Origin: UBA1234 sp964400015 | Lineage (GTDB): Bacteria; Bacillota; Clostridia; TANB77; UBA1234 | Direction: 5' to 3' | Assembly: GCA_964400015.1 (NCBI GenBank) | Contig: CAYNRR010000002.1 | Location: 62,001 to 126,000, forward strand | DNA: 64,000 nt | Part shown: positions 54,531 through 63,975 of the stretch, one piece after another | Layout: each line of letters begins with the position of its first letter | Numbering within the stretch: the stretch's first letter is position 1 | Position numbers and translations under genes: made by a program | The notes under the pieces: model-generated | What the model was told of the DNA's origin: nothing | Database searches by the model: none | The model's input: the letters and a program-made list of their open reading frames with translations, nothing else

Positions 54531-55085
54531 TTATTTAATATTTGTAGATTTATACATTTCTTCTTTCAGTGTATCTCCTGCGAATTCTGCAAATGCGACT
54601 TTTAATGATTTTGTTGCCTCTTCTGGGCCCATGGCAAGCATTATATATGAGTCGTTTGCTGTTACTAATACGCTATCTGCTTTAACACATATCCATTTTC
54701 TTGGATTAGCATTCTGAAATACTTTTTCTTGTAAGCTTTCTACATCTGCACCACTTTTTATTTTCAACAAGCAATATGATTGATTATCTGGAGATATCAT
54801 TGACTCGCAAAATATTCCTTCTTCTACGTTTTCTTCATATTCAGCCTGTGTTAGTCCAACATATGCTTCAGCATATTCAGGCTTTATATATTCTTGATAT
54901 GGTGCATTTATTGACACCTCTGCATTTTCAAGAAGTGTGGCTATATCTCCACTTACAACAGAAACTTTTTCTTGAGATACATCCGGTTTTATTTCTGTCT
55001 TAACCTTGTTATCATCTTTTTTGCATGCAGTTAAAGTAAGTGCTAAAGTTAATGCTAATACTACAACTAAAGATTTGTTTTTCAT
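54531..55085 (-). CDS. DUF4358-like lipoprotein
   Basis: 184 aa with a lipoprotein signal peptide (residues 1-21, lipobox LTAC with Cys21). The mature part has a single mixed domain with CLLKIKSGADVESLQEKVF near 106 and VLVTANDSYIMLAMG near 140, consistent with DUF4358. It is probably anchored on the outer face of the membrane; function unknown. It follows ligA by about 20 bases as the last gene of the ligA-side operon. Confidence 0.7.
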   Translation of the reverse strand: MKNKSLVVVLALTLALTLTACKKDDNKVKTEIKPDVSQEKVSVVSGDIATLLENAEVSINAPYQEYIKPEYAEAYVGLTQAEYEENVEEGIFCESMISPDNQSYCLLKIKSGADVESLQEKVFQNANPRKWICVKADSVLVTANDSYIMLAMGPEEATKSLKVAFAEFAGDTLKEEMYKSTNIK

Positions 55086-55108
55086 TTTACATCTCTCCTT
55101 TATTAGTC

Positions 55109-57100
55109 TTATATAATCATTTCATTAAAAGTTTTTTCATCAATTATATTTATTCCTAATGATTGTGCTTTATCGAGTTTTGAGCCTGCTTCTTCACCTG
55201 CTAATACGTATGTTGTTTTTTTAGATACACTAGATGAAACTTTGCCACCAAACTTTTCTATAATTTCTGATGCTTCATTTCTTGAAAGTGTTGGTAATGT
55301 TCCTGTAAGTACAAATGTCATTCCTTCAAACCTATTATCTTCATTTGATTGTATGTTGCTTTCAAAGTTAACTCCAACATTTCTTAGTCTTTCTATTAAA
55401 TCTTGAGTTTGAGTACTTGTAAAAAACTTCGTTATACTTTCAGCCATCGTTCCACCAATTTCATTTATTGAGCATAGTTCATCGTAACTTGCACTCATAA
55501 GTTCATCTAAATCCTTATATTTTTTTGCTAGTATTTTAGCCGTTTTAAGACCTATATGACGTATACCGAATGAATTTAATAGTTTATCTAAAGAATTTTC
55601 TTTGCTCTTTTCTATTGCATTTAATAAATTCTTTACTGATTTATCTCCCATTCTTTCAAGTGAAATTAGGTCATCATACGTAAGCTCATATATATCTGCG
55701 ATATTTTTTAACATATCGTTATTTAAAAGAGCTTCTACCATAGCTGGTCCAAAGCCCTCTATGTCCATAGCATCACGTGATGTAAAATGTACTATGTTTC
55801 TAAAAAGCATTGCTGGGCATTCTATTCCTGTACATCTAATTACAGCTTCACCATCTTCTCTAACTGCTTCACTTCCACAAACAGGACATACTTTAGGCAT
55901 TTCAAAATCTTTTTCTGTCCCGTTTCTTTTTTCTTTTAGTACTTCACAAACTTCTGGAATTACATCGCCAGCTTTTTGGATTAAAACGTGATCACCAATT
56001 TTTAAATCTTTTTCTTTTATAAAATCTTCATTATGAAGTGTTGTTTTTGAAATTACTGAACCTGCTACTTTTACTGGTTCTAAAATTGCTACTGGTGTTA
56101 TTGCACCTGTTCTACCTACTTGCAAAACAATGTCTTTCAATATTGTTTCTTTCTTTTCAGGTGGGTACTTGTATGCAACTGCCCATTTCGGCACCTTTGT
56201 AGTTACTCCAATTTCTTCTCTTTGATATAAGCTATCTACTTTTACAACTGCACCATCTATGTCAAACTCAAGTGAACCACGCATATCTGAAATTTCATTT
56301 ATGGCTGATATAACTTCTGATGCCGTTTTACATCTTTTTAAATAAGGAGAAATAACAAATCCCTGCTCTTCTAAGTATTTTAGCGATTCATAATGTGATG
56401 AAAACTTTACGTCATCAGACTTTTGAACATTGAAAACAAAAATTTCTAAATTTCTTTGTGCTGTGATTTCTGGATCTAATTGACGAAGTGAACCAGCTGC
56501 TGCATTTCGAGGATTTGCAAAAAGCTTTTCTCCCATTACTTCACGTTCTTCATTTATTTTTTCAAAATACTTATGTGGAAGATAAACTTCTCCTCTAACA
56601 GTAATATCTATTTCATCTTTTAAATTTTGTGGGATTGACTTTATTGTATTTAAGTTAACTGTAACGTCTTCGCCTATAAGGCCATTACCTCTTGTTGAGC
56701 CTCGCACAAATTTTCCTTTTTTATATTCTAGGCTAACAGACAATCCATCAATTTTGGTTTCGACAACATAACTTGGATCTGTCACTTCTTTTTCTATTCT
56801 ATCTACAAAGCTTACAACATCTGCAGTTGAAAAAACATCTTGTAAGCTCTGTAATGGAACTTCGTGAACAACTTCTGAAAAATGTGTATCTACTACTCCT
56901 GATGCAACTATTACTTGTGTTGGTGAATCGCTTGATATGATTTCTGGATTTTGCAATTCAATATTTTTTAATTCTAGCATTAGCATATCATATTCAAAAT
57001 CTGATATCTCAGGAGCGTCTTCGTTATAATATTTATTTGCATGATACGCAATTATCTCTTTTAGTTCCTTGTATCTTTCTTTTACTTTTTTAGTAATCAT
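55109..57100 (-). CDS. ligA: NAD-dependent DNA ligase
   Basis: 663 aa, starting at ATG 57100 with GGAGG 6 bases before it (the longer frame upstream lacks a site). The adenylation domain has the active-site Lys in ETKIDGLSVS near 105-114, then the OB fold, a four-Cys zinc finger (CPVCGSEAV and CTGIECP, near 400-420), helix-hairpin-helix repeats and a C-terminal BRCT domain (FEGMTFVLTGTL onward). It seals nicks in replication and repair using NAD+. It follows pgsA by about 60 bases. Confidence 0.96.
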   Translation of the reverse strand: MITKKVKERYKELKEIIAYHANKYYNEDAPEISDFEYDMLMLELKNIELQNPEIISSDSPTQVIVASGVVDTHFSEVVHEVPLQSLQDVFSTADVVSFVDRIEKEVTDPSYVVETKIDGLSVSLEYKKGKFVRGSTRGNGLIGEDVTVNLNTIKSIPQNLKDEIDITVRGEVYLPHKYFEKINEEREVMGEKLFANPRNAAAGSLRQLDPEITAQRNLEIFVFNVQKSDDVKFSSHYESLKYLEEQGFVISPYLKRCKTASEVISAINEISDMRGSLEFDIDGAVVKVDSLYQREEIGVTTKVPKWAVAYKYPPEKKETILKDIVLQVGRTGAITPVAILEPVKVAGSVISKTTLHNEDFIKEKDLKIGDHVLIQKAGDVIPEVCEVLKEKRNGTEKDFEMPKVCPVCGSEAVREDGEAVIRCTGIECPAMLFRNIVHFTSRDAMDIEGFGPAMVEALLNNDMLKNIADIYELTYDDLISLERMGDKSVKNLLNAIEKSKENSLDKLLNSFGIRHIGLKTAKILAKKYKDLDELMSASYDELCSINEIGGTMAESITKFFTSTQTQDLIERLRNVGVNFESNIQSNEDNRFEGMTFVLTGTLPTLSRNEASEIIEKFGGKVSSSVSKKTTYVLAGEEAGSKLDKAQSLGINIIDEKTFNEMII

Positions 57101-57163
57101 TTGTTTCCTCCAAAATGCCAACGAGGAACGTATTATATAAATACGCCCCTCTAGACGAAAATT

Positions 57164-57763
57164 TTATTTGCTTTTTAAAAGTACATCTTTTGATTTTAAC
57201 AAATAGTCTGTACCTGACCAAATTGTAGCAATTATAGCAACTATCATTGCAATTGACATCAATATATTTATAACCAATTGTATCATTGTTAATTCTTGAC
57301 TTACAAATGCAAAAAATGGAGCAGTTGACAAAAATGCAAGTGTTATTGCAATCATTTGAGATACTGTTTTTATTTTCCCTAACATACTTGCTGCAATTAC
57401 TGTACCTTCGCCTGCTGCAAGCATTCTAACGCCTGATACTAAAAACTCTCTAGTAACTGTTACAACTGGAATCCATGCTGGAATAATACCTGATTCTACA
57501 AGCATTATCAAAGCTGTTATAACTAATAATTTATCTGCAATCGGATCTAAAAATTTTCCGAATGTTGTTACAATATTATGCTTTCTTGCTAAGTGTCCAT
57601 CTAAATAATCTGTGAACGAAGCAAGTAAAAATATTGCAAGTATTATTAAATTTTCTACTGGAATTCCACCTAAAACCGTTGACTCTATACTAAATAGAGG
57701 AACTAGTAACATGAAAGGAACCAAAACTACTCTTGCCATTGTAATTTTATTTGGTAAATTCAT
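57164..57763 (-). CDS. pgsA: CDP-diacylglycerol-glycerol-3-phosphate 3-phosphatidyltransferase
   Basis: 199 aa with about five membrane helices. The CDP-alcohol phosphotransferase motif D-G-x2-A-R-x8-G-x3-D-x3-D is present as DYLDGHLARKHNIVTTFG then KFLDPIADK (near 53-80). The enzyme makes phosphatidylglycerophosphate, the first committed step to phosphatidylglycerol. It follows rimO by about 60 bases, an arrangement common in Firmicutes. Confidence 0.93.
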   Translation of the reverse strand: MNLPNKITMARVVLVPFMLLVPLFSIESTVLGGIPVENLIILAIFLLASFTDYLDGHLARKHNIVTTFGKFLDPIADKLLVITALIMLVESGIIPAWIPVVTVTREFLVSGVRMLAAGEGTVIAASMLGKIKTVSQMIAITLAFLSTAPFFAFVSQELTMIQLVINILMSIAMIVAIIATIWSGTDYLLKSKDVLLKSK

Positions 57764-57824
57764 AACTCCATCTCCTTTAAATTTTATCTAATAGTATTTT
57801 ACTACATTGATTTTATAAAAGCTA

Positions 57825-59081
57825 CTATAATTCTTTCGCAATAAGATCATATTCTGTTACATCCATAATTTTTACATTTATAAAATCACCAATATCATGC
57901 TCGTGTTCATTTTGTACAAATACAAGTCCATCAATATCAGGTACATCCATATATGAACGACACACATAATATTCTCTATCTTCAGTGATTTCATCTACTA
58001 TACAAGTTAGTTCATTGCCTAACAAAGTTTCATTAAACTCTTCTGAATTTTTTTGTTGTATTTCCATGATTTGATTATATCTATCTAGTTTAATTTCTTC
58101 ATCCATGTGCCCGTCCAGTTTTACGGCTGGCGTTCCATCTTCCATAGAATATGGAAATACACCTAAACGATTGAATTTTGTTTCTTCAACAAAACTCTTT
58201 AATTGTTCAAAATCGTCTTGCGTTTCACCTGGGAAACCTACTATTAACGATGTTCTTAAGATTGCATCTGGCATTGCTGTCTTTATCTTTTTAATCACAG
58301 TTCTTATTTGATTAGAGTCACCTTTTCTACCCATTCTCTTTAATACTCTATCTGAAATGTGTTGGATTGGCATATCAAAATATCTGCATATCTTAGGATT
58401 ATTTTTTACAACTTCTATAAGCTCATCTGTAATCATTTCTGGGTATGTATATAAAAATCTAATCCATTTAAAATCTAATTTGCAAATTTCATTTAATAGT
58501 TCAACTAATTTAGATTCGCCGTATAAATCTAATCCATATCTACTTGTATCTTGTGCTATTAGTATTAACTCTTTGTAGCCTTTAGCTTCTAGCTCTTTTG
58601 CTTCTGAAAGAATATCTTCTAATTCACGACTTACAAGTGGTCCTCTAATTTTAGGAATAGCACAATATGTACAGTTATTGCTACAACCATCTGCAATTCT
58701 TAAATACGCAAAATTATTTCCTGTTGTGATGACACGATTATGATAATCTAACTTTTCAAAAATCTTATCATAATCTCTTATTGGAATAAACAAATCTACT
58801 TCTGGCAATTCTGCTTTTAATTCATCACAATATCTTTCAACTAAACAACCTGTGACAACTAATTTTTTGCACTTGTCTTGTTTGTAATCAGCCATTTCTA
58901 AAATTGTATCTATTGCTTCTTGCTTAGCAGATTCAATAAATCCACACGTATTTATGACTATAACTTCTGCTTCACTAGGGTCTTGCACTATTTCATAATC
59001 ATGATTTTTATAATAACCTATCATCATTTCTGTATCTATTAAATTTTTGCTACATCCAAGTGATATAAAACCTATTTTCAT
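57825..59081 (-). CDS. rimO: RimO, ribosomal protein S12 Asp methylthiotransferase
   Basis: 418 aa starting MKIGFISLGCSKNLID at ATG 59081, after a GAGGTG site (a longer frame adds nine residues without one). It has auxiliary-cluster Cys in SLGCSKN (near 10), NTCGFI (near 45) and VTGCLVE (near 80), the radical-SAM CSNNCTYCAIP motif near 143 and a C-terminal TRAM domain. The GCSKN and GFIESAKQEAIDTI segments are RimO-specific. It methylthiolates an Asp of S12. It lies 13 bases downstream of ftsY. Confidence 0.93.
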   Translation of the reverse strand: MKIGFISLGCSKNLIDTEMMIGYYKNHDYEIVQDPSEAEVIVINTCGFIESAKQEAIDTILEMADYKQDKCKKLVVTGCLVERYCDELKAELPEVDLFIPIRDYDKIFEKLDYHNRVITTGNNFAYLRIADGCSNNCTYCAIPKIRGPLVSRELEDILSEAKELEAKGYKELILIAQDTSRYGLDLYGESKLVELLNEICKLDFKWIRFLYTYPEMITDELIEVVKNNPKICRYFDMPIQHISDRVLKRMGRKGDSNQIRTVIKKIKTAMPDAILRTSLIVGFPGETQDDFEQLKSFVEETKFNRLGVFPYSMEDGTPAVKLDGHMDEEIKLDRYNQIMEIQQKNSEEFNETLLGNELTCIVDEITEDREYYVCRSYMDVPDIDGLVFVQNEHEHDIGDFINVKIMDVTEYDLIAKEL

Positions 59082-59094
59082 TTTTTCACCTCGG

Positions 59095-60045
59095 TTATTT
59101 TTCAACATCTTCTACTGCATCTGTTTCTTCATTAACATCTTCTAATAAAGCTTTAGCAAATTCTTTAGAATCAAATACTTGTAGGTCGTCTATTTTTTCT
59201 CCAACTCCTATAAACTTAACTGGAATATTAAGCTCCGAACAAATACTGATTACAACGCCACCTTTGGCTGTTCCGTCTAATTTTGTTAAAATTATTCCTG
59301 TCATTTCAGTAACTTCTGAAAATTCTTTAGCTTGGATTACTGCGTTTTGTCCTGATGTTCCATCAAGTACTATTAAAACTTCTTGATCTGCATCTGGTAA
59401 TTCTTTTCTAACAGTACGTTGTATCTTTCCTAACTCGTCCATCAAATTTTTCTTTGTGTGTAATCTTCCAGCTGTATCTATAATTACAATGTCATATCCT
59501 TCAACTTTAGCTTTTCTTGCCGCATCAAAAGCGACAGACGCAGGATCTGCACCTTCTGGTCTTTTTAATATATCTACACCAGCTCTGTTTGTCCATTCTT
59601 CTAATTGTTCTATTGCTGCTGCTCTAAAAGTATCAGCTGCTGCAACTAGAACTTTTTTACCTTCTGATTTAAAATTAGCTGCAAGTTTACCTATTGATGT
59701 AGTCTTACCAGCACCATTTACACCTACTACTAAAATAACTGAAGGAGTAGTTGTAAGTTTTAATGCGTTATCATTTTCGCTTAAAATGTTAGCGATGATT
59801 TCGCTTAAAGCTTCTTTTACAACAGATGCTTCTTCAATCTTGTTTGTTTTAATTCTATCTCTTAGTTCTTCAATTATTTTATTTGTTGTTTCAAATCCAA
59901 CATCAGAAAGAATTAGAGCTTCTTCAAGTTCTTCTAGAAGCTCTTCATCAACCTTTCTAAAGTGTTTAAATACATTGTTTATTTTTTCATCAAAAGATGC
60001 TTTTGTTTTTGATAAACCTTTCTTTAACTTGTCAAAAAAAGACAT
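59095..60045 (-). CDS. ftsY: Signal recognition particle receptor FtsY
   Basis: 316 aa, N-domain helices followed by the SRP GTPase G-domain: VGVNGAGKTTSIGKLA (G1, near 105), DTFRAAAIEQL (near 137), DTAGRLH near 192, TKLDGTAKGG near 250 and the C-terminal GVGEKIDDLQVF motif. It lacks the long acidic A-domain of E. coli FtsY, as is usual in Firmicutes, but has a short acidic C-terminal tail. It receives ribosome-nascent-chain complexes with Ffh at the membrane. It follows the 167-aa gene by about 40 bases. Confidence 0.96.
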   Translation of the reverse strand: MSFFDKLKKGLSKTKASFDEKINNVFKHFRKVDEELLEELEEALILSDVGFETTNKIIEELRDRIKTNKIEEASVVKEALSEIIANILSENDNALKLTTTPSVILVVGVNGAGKTTSIGKLAANFKSEGKKVLVAAADTFRAAAIEQLEEWTNRAGVDILKRPEGADPASVAFDAARKAKVEGYDIVIIDTAGRLHTKKNLMDELGKIQRTVRKELPDADQEVLIVLDGTSGQNAVIQAKEFSEVTEMTGIILTKLDGTAKGGVVISICSELNIPVKFIGVGEKIDDLQVFDSKEFAKALLEDVNEETDAVEDVEK

Positions 60046-60084
60046 CGTACTCTCTCCTTTTATTTCTCATTTTATAATCGAATA

Positions 60085-60588
60085 TTATATCTTGTTTACA
60101 GTTTCTAATATTTCTTTCATCTTCACAATAACTACATTTTGCTTTTCTATTATTAAGTCATATTGTTCCAACTGTAATCCTTTGGTCGAAATTAAATCTA
60201 ATATTTCTTCTATTTCTTTTGAAACTTTTTCAGCATCTATTTCTAATGTAGTTTTTGCATCTTGTAAAAATTCCAAAAGTTGCTTTAACTCATTCAATGT
60301 AGATTCATCAATATCAACTTTATCAGCCGAAATGTCTATTCTTAAGTTATTAACTTTTTTAGCTGCCTTAAGTATTTCTACTTTTAATTCTTCTTTTAAA
60401 GTTATAATCGAAGCATTATTTTTTTTGATGATATCTACTTTTCCTTGTCTTGCCTGCATCATTATCGAAAACTCTTCTAGGCTCATTGATGGAATCTGGG
60501 TTGAATCGTTTCCATTTATATCTGTTGCATATACTGGAAATGCAATCATTGAAATCATTAAAGTAGTTAATACTAAAAATTTTTTCAT
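60085..60588 (-). CDS. Secreted coiled-coil protein, 167 aa
   Basis: 167 aa with a cleavable signal peptide (MKKFLVLTTLMISMIAFPVYA), then an almost fully helical, Lys/Glu-rich domain with coiled-coil heptads between about 55 and 165. No enzyme motif. It overlaps the end of the 150-aa gene by 4 bases (ATGA-type), so the two are translationally coupled. Both lie between the two-component system and ftsY. Function unknown; an envelope stress sensor or periplasmic-like partner of the kinase is a guess. Confidence 0.65.
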   Translation of the reverse strand: MKKFLVLTTLMISMIAFPVYATDINGNDSTQIPSMSLEEFSIMMQARQGKVDIIKKNNASIITLKEELKVEILKAAKKVNNLRIDISADKVDIDESTLNELKQLLEFLQDAKTTLEIDAEKVSKEIEEILDLISTKGLQLEQYDLIIEKQNVVIVKMKEILETVNKI

Positions 60589-61037
60589 GGTTGCACCTCG
60601 CTTTCATCAGCAGGCAAACGAGATTCATCAACTGTTTTAACCGTTTCAATTACATCTAACAAATCCATTAAAGTTTCATCAAGTTCTTTTAATACTTCCT
60701 TTTTTTCTTTGTCAGAAATATTATCATTAGATGTAATAATTAGTGGACTATTAGGAACAGTACTTTTAGATGGTTCTTCATCTTCAGTATCGCCACTTAC
60801 AATAGTATCTATGATATGAGTGTCTTTAATATCTTTCTCATTTTCTGGTTGAACAGGATTGCTAGAAATAATAGAATCTGAACCACTCACATTTGGAATA
60901 TCTACAATATTGTATAAATTAGTAGTCATAGGTGTAATGTCATTAGAATCAGTAAAATAATTGAATACGAATGCTATCAAAATAATTGTTAAAGATATAA
61001 TTAAAATCATTGAAATCAAATCAAATTTTTTATTCAT
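60585..61037 (-). CDS. Single-pass membrane protein, 150 aa
   Basis: 150 aa with one N-terminal membrane helix (ISMILIISLTIILIAFVFNY, residues 8-27) and a long acidic Asp/Ser/Pro/Thr-rich outer region, then a charged helical end (KKEVLKELDETLMDLLD). No family recognised. It starts about 25 bases after the histidine kinase stop and overlaps the secreted coiled-coil gene by 4 bases, suggesting that the two proteins work with the kinase. No in-frame CGG. Confidence 0.65.
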   Translation of the reverse strand: MNKKFDLISMILIISLTIILIAFVFNYFTDSNDITPMTTNLYNIVDIPNVSGSDSIISSNPVQPENEKDIKDTHIIDTIVSGDTEDEEPSKSTVPNSPLIITSNDNISDKEKKEVLKELDETLMDLLDVIETVKTVDESRLPADESEVQP

Positions 61038-61063
61038 CTAATACACCACCCTCCATTTTATTT

Positions 61064-62458
61064 TTAAAAAGTAATTGTTATCGTTGTTCCTTTACCTTGC
61101 GTACTATCAATTTGCACATTTCCTTCGTGCATATCAATAATAGTTTTTACAATATTTAATCCTAAACCTGCTCCTGTTGTAGCATCTCCATAATCATTAG
61201 CTGTAAAAAATTTATTGAATAAATACTGTATTTTATCTTTTTGGATACCGATACCAGTATCTGAAATTTTAACTCTTGCTTTTCCTTGATATGTATCTAA
61301 AGTTATTGAGATTGAACCCTTATTTGTAAATTTAAGTGAATTGTTCAATATATTTATTAAAACTTGTCTTATTTTAGCTTTATCAGCATTTACAGAAATA
61401 CCTGTGTATTTCTCATTTAAAATAAATTCAAGATTTTTTTCTTTAACCATTTCTTCTAGTTCAATATATACATCGTGAACTAGATCATTTAAAATAAAGT
61501 TTTCTTTATTAAGTTTAACGCTACCAGATTCAAGCTTAGCAACGTCAACTATATCTTTTGTAAGTTCTTTTAATCTATTAGCCTCATCGTAAGCTATTTT
61601 TAAATATTTGTTTTCATCTTCTTTAGATATAACACCATCTAAAATACCTTTTATAAAGCCTATTATAGAAGTCAATGGTGTTCTAAGTTCATGTGATACA
61701 TTTGCAACAATTTCTTTTCTCATTTGTTCTGTTGCAATTATTTCTCTTTTCATTTCATTGAATGAATTACCTAGCATTGCTATTTCATCGTCTGTATCGA
61801 TAACAACATCAGGTACATCAATTCCTTTACCTATACTTTTAGCATATTCGCTAATTTGTTTTATAGGGTTTGATATATTTATCGAAACTCTAAGAATAGC
61901 AATAGTTCCTATTAAAATTACAATTATAACTACTGTAACTATGGTGAAAATTGCTTCTCTTAGCAATGCATTTACTTCTGTAAATGGAGTAAATGCCATT
62001 ATTACACCACTTATGCTATTATCATATACTAGTGGCATTGTTATATATACAACTTCTTCAGAATTCGGTTCTAAAGAAACAGAGGTCATTCTTATAACAT
62101 TTTGCCCCTGCATAGCTGTTTTTATATCTGCTTTTAATTGTTCATTAACACTAAACTCTTCATTTGCAGAAATTTGTTGAAGTATAGAAGCATCTGGATT
62201 AAGTACGTATATTCTAATATTAGAAATATAGCCCATAGCATCAATCCACGCTGTAAGCTCAGTTTTAGTTATATCATTATTATAATAACGTTCCATCAAA
62301 CTATTTGTTTTAACACCAGCATTAACTAAATTACTTTCTGTTTGATTAGTAAATTCTTTATAAAATAAAGTAGTACTAAAAAAAGAAATAATAAAAACAA
62401 TAACAAGAAAAAGTGTTAAATACGTAGCTACTAATCTAAAATAAATACTTTTAAACAT
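61064..62458 (-). CDS. Membrane sensor histidine kinase
   Basis: 464 aa starting MFKSIYFRLV at ATG 62458, with GGAG upstream. Two membrane helices (about 10-30 and 165-185) flank a roughly 130-aa outer sensor domain. A HAMP linker follows, then HisKA with FNEMKREI and VSHELRTPLTSIIGFIKG (phospho-His near 258) and the HATPase with N-box NILNNSLKFT near 360, DTGIGI near 400 and GAGLGLNIVK near 430. It belongs to the PhoR/WalK/ResE group by eye. It is 29 bases downstream of the response regulator. Confidence 0.9.
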   Translation of the reverse strand: MFKSIYFRLVATYLTLFLVIVFIISFFSTTLFYKEFTNQTESNLVNAGVKTNSLMERYYNNDITKTELTAWIDAMGYISNIRIYVLNPDASILQQISANEEFSVNEQLKADIKTAMQGQNVIRMTSVSLEPNSEEVVYITMPLVYDNSISGVIMAFTPFTEVNALLREAIFTIVTVVIIVILIGTIAILRVSINISNPIKQISEYAKSIGKGIDVPDVVIDTDDEIAMLGNSFNEMKREIIATEQMRKEIVANVSHELRTPLTSIIGFIKGILDGVISKEDENKYLKIAYDEANRLKELTKDIVDVAKLESGSVKLNKENFILNDLVHDVYIELEEMVKEKNLEFILNEKYTGISVNADKAKIRQVLINILNNSLKFTNKGSISITLDTYQGKARVKISDTGIGIQKDKIQYLFNKFFTANDYGDATTGAGLGLNIVKTIIDMHEGNVQIDSTQGKGTTITITF

Positions 62459-62487
62459 ATATACTCCATTCAATATTTCAACTCATG

Positions 62488-63195
62488 CTATTTAGTTTCA
62501 AATTTATAACCTACATTCCATATAGTTTTTATTTCCCATTTACTATTCGGACTGCTTAGTTTTTCTCTTATACTTTTTATATGTACATCTACAGTTCTTG
62601 TTCCACCGTAATATTCATATCCCCATACTTTATCTAATAATTGTTCTCTACTGAAAACTTGATTTCTATTTGATAAAAAGAAATATAGTAATTGAATTTC
62701 TTTAGGTTTTAAGTCTGTTACGATTTTATCATCTAATCTTACTTCGTATTTTTCTAAGTTTATAGATAAATTGTCTACTGTTATTTTAGATGAATCCTCC
62801 TCATTTTCTTTGTTTTGCTCTTTTACTTCTTCTCTTCTTAAGTGTGCGTTAATTCTTGCTACAACTTCAAGTGGTTCAAATGGTTTTACTATGTAATCAT
62901 CTGCACCTATATTTAACCCTTGAATTTTATTTTCAGTAGTATCAAGAGCTGTTAACATTATAATTGGAACATTTGTAAATTGTCTTATTAACTTACAAGC
63001 TTCCCAACCATTTATAACAGGCATCATTACATCTAAAATTATTAAATTTGGATTTTCGTCTTTTGCCTGATTTACAGCTTCACTTCCATCATATGCAAAA
63101 ACAACTTCATATCCTTCTTTTTTTAAATATAAGTTTAATAATTCACAAATATTTTTATCGTCATCTACTACTAATATCTTTTTTATAACGCTCAC
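62488..63195 (-). CDS. OmpR/PhoB-family response regulator
   Basis: About 235 aa. The receiver domain has KKILVVDDDKN at the start, the phospho-acceptor region LIILDVMMP near 50 and KPFEPLEVVARI near 100; the C-terminal winged helix ends with GTRTVDVHIKSIREKL and WNVGYKFETK. The start is uncertain: GTG 63195 gives the normal family N-terminus but its GAAGG site is only 2 bases away, and a longer frame to ATG 63243 has no ribosome site. A GC-rich hairpin GGGGTG/CACCCC (63251-63270) lies just upstream of that. It heads the operon with the histidine kinase. Confidence 0.88.
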   Translation of the reverse strand: MSVIKKILVVDDDKNICELLNLYLKKEGYEVVFAYDGSEAVNQAKDENPNLIILDVMMPVINGWEACKLIRQFTNVPIIMLTALDTTENKIQGLNIGADDYIVKPFEPLEVVARINAHLRREEVKEQNKENEEDSSKITVDNLSINLEKYEVRLDDKIVTDLKPKEIQLLYFFLSNRNQVFSREQLLDKVWGYEYYGGTRTVDVHIKSIREKLSSPNSKWEIKTIWNVGYKFETK

Positions 63196-63528
63196 ATCCT
63201 TCTTCTTAAATAACAAAAAACGTGCTAGATATACAAAATGCATCGCACAAGGGGTGTTTTAAGGCACCCCAAGGCACAGCATCAAAATTCAAATTCTGTA
63301 AAAGAATTTGAAAAGATAATAATATATACTGATATTGTTTAAAAATAACGTGCGAAATTATTTTTAATAAAATACTCTCATGTTACTACTCATCTTTGAG
63401 CAGATAAAGAAGAGTGCAATTATGATAGTGTATTTCCAATATCAATATATCTTACTATACCGCATACATAATATAATGAACCTGTAAAAACCTTTTTAAT
63501 TAAATGTAAAATATGTGTAAATTTGTAG

Positions 63529-63975
63529 TTATTCCTCAGATTCACCAGGTATATGCAATCCTTTAGCTGTTATTTGTATATCTAACACGTTCATTGCTGT
63601 TAATCTATCTATTTCTTTCTTTGCTTTTTCTTTTAAATCTTTCATTATTTCGGGCAAATTATGTCCATATTCTAAAACTACTTCGATGTATGCTACCATA
63701 CCATCTGGATAGTTTTCAATTTTTATTTTTTGAATTTTATATATTCCAGACACATCTTTACTGATGTACGTAATAATGTCCCTAAGTACATTATCTGAAA
63801 TTGTGTAATTTCCTAAGTAACTAAATGTTGGTCTTATTATTGACTTTTCTGTCATAAAAGGTGTTGTGCCTTTTCCTTTCCATCTAAAAATTTGCAATGG
63901 ATCTAGCAAATAACCTGAAAAGTCTTTTTTTATTTCAAATGTAGGTACTGGTATAACATGCTTTCCCTCAGACAT
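63529..63975 (-). CDS. Asp23/Gls24-family protein
   Basis: 148 aa, soluble. The Asp23 core is recognisable in YTISDNVLRDIITYISKDVSGI near 56, followed by VAYIEVVLEYGHNLPEIMKDL near 93, a pattern shared with alkaline-shock proteins; an N-terminal 45-aa extension is unusual. Members act at the envelope or in stress response. Its ATG lies 26 bases from the window edge and no upstream signal can be judged. The 285-base gap to the response regulator holds no gene I can support. Confidence 0.7.
   Translation of the reverse strand: MSEGKHVIPVPTFEIKKDFSGYLLDPLQIFRWKGKGTTPFMTEKSIIRPTFSYLGNYTISDNVLRDIITYISKDVSGIYKIQKIKIENYPDGMVAYIEVVLEYGHNLPEIMKDLKEKAKKEIDRLTAMNVLDIQITAKGLHIPGESEE

Noticed and set aside
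59456..60640. 394-codon open frame on the plus strand opposite ftsY and the 167-aa gene
   Set aside because: It is antisense to ftsY motifs, Ser/Phe-rich from reverse-complemented Lys/Glu codons, and lacks a start signal.
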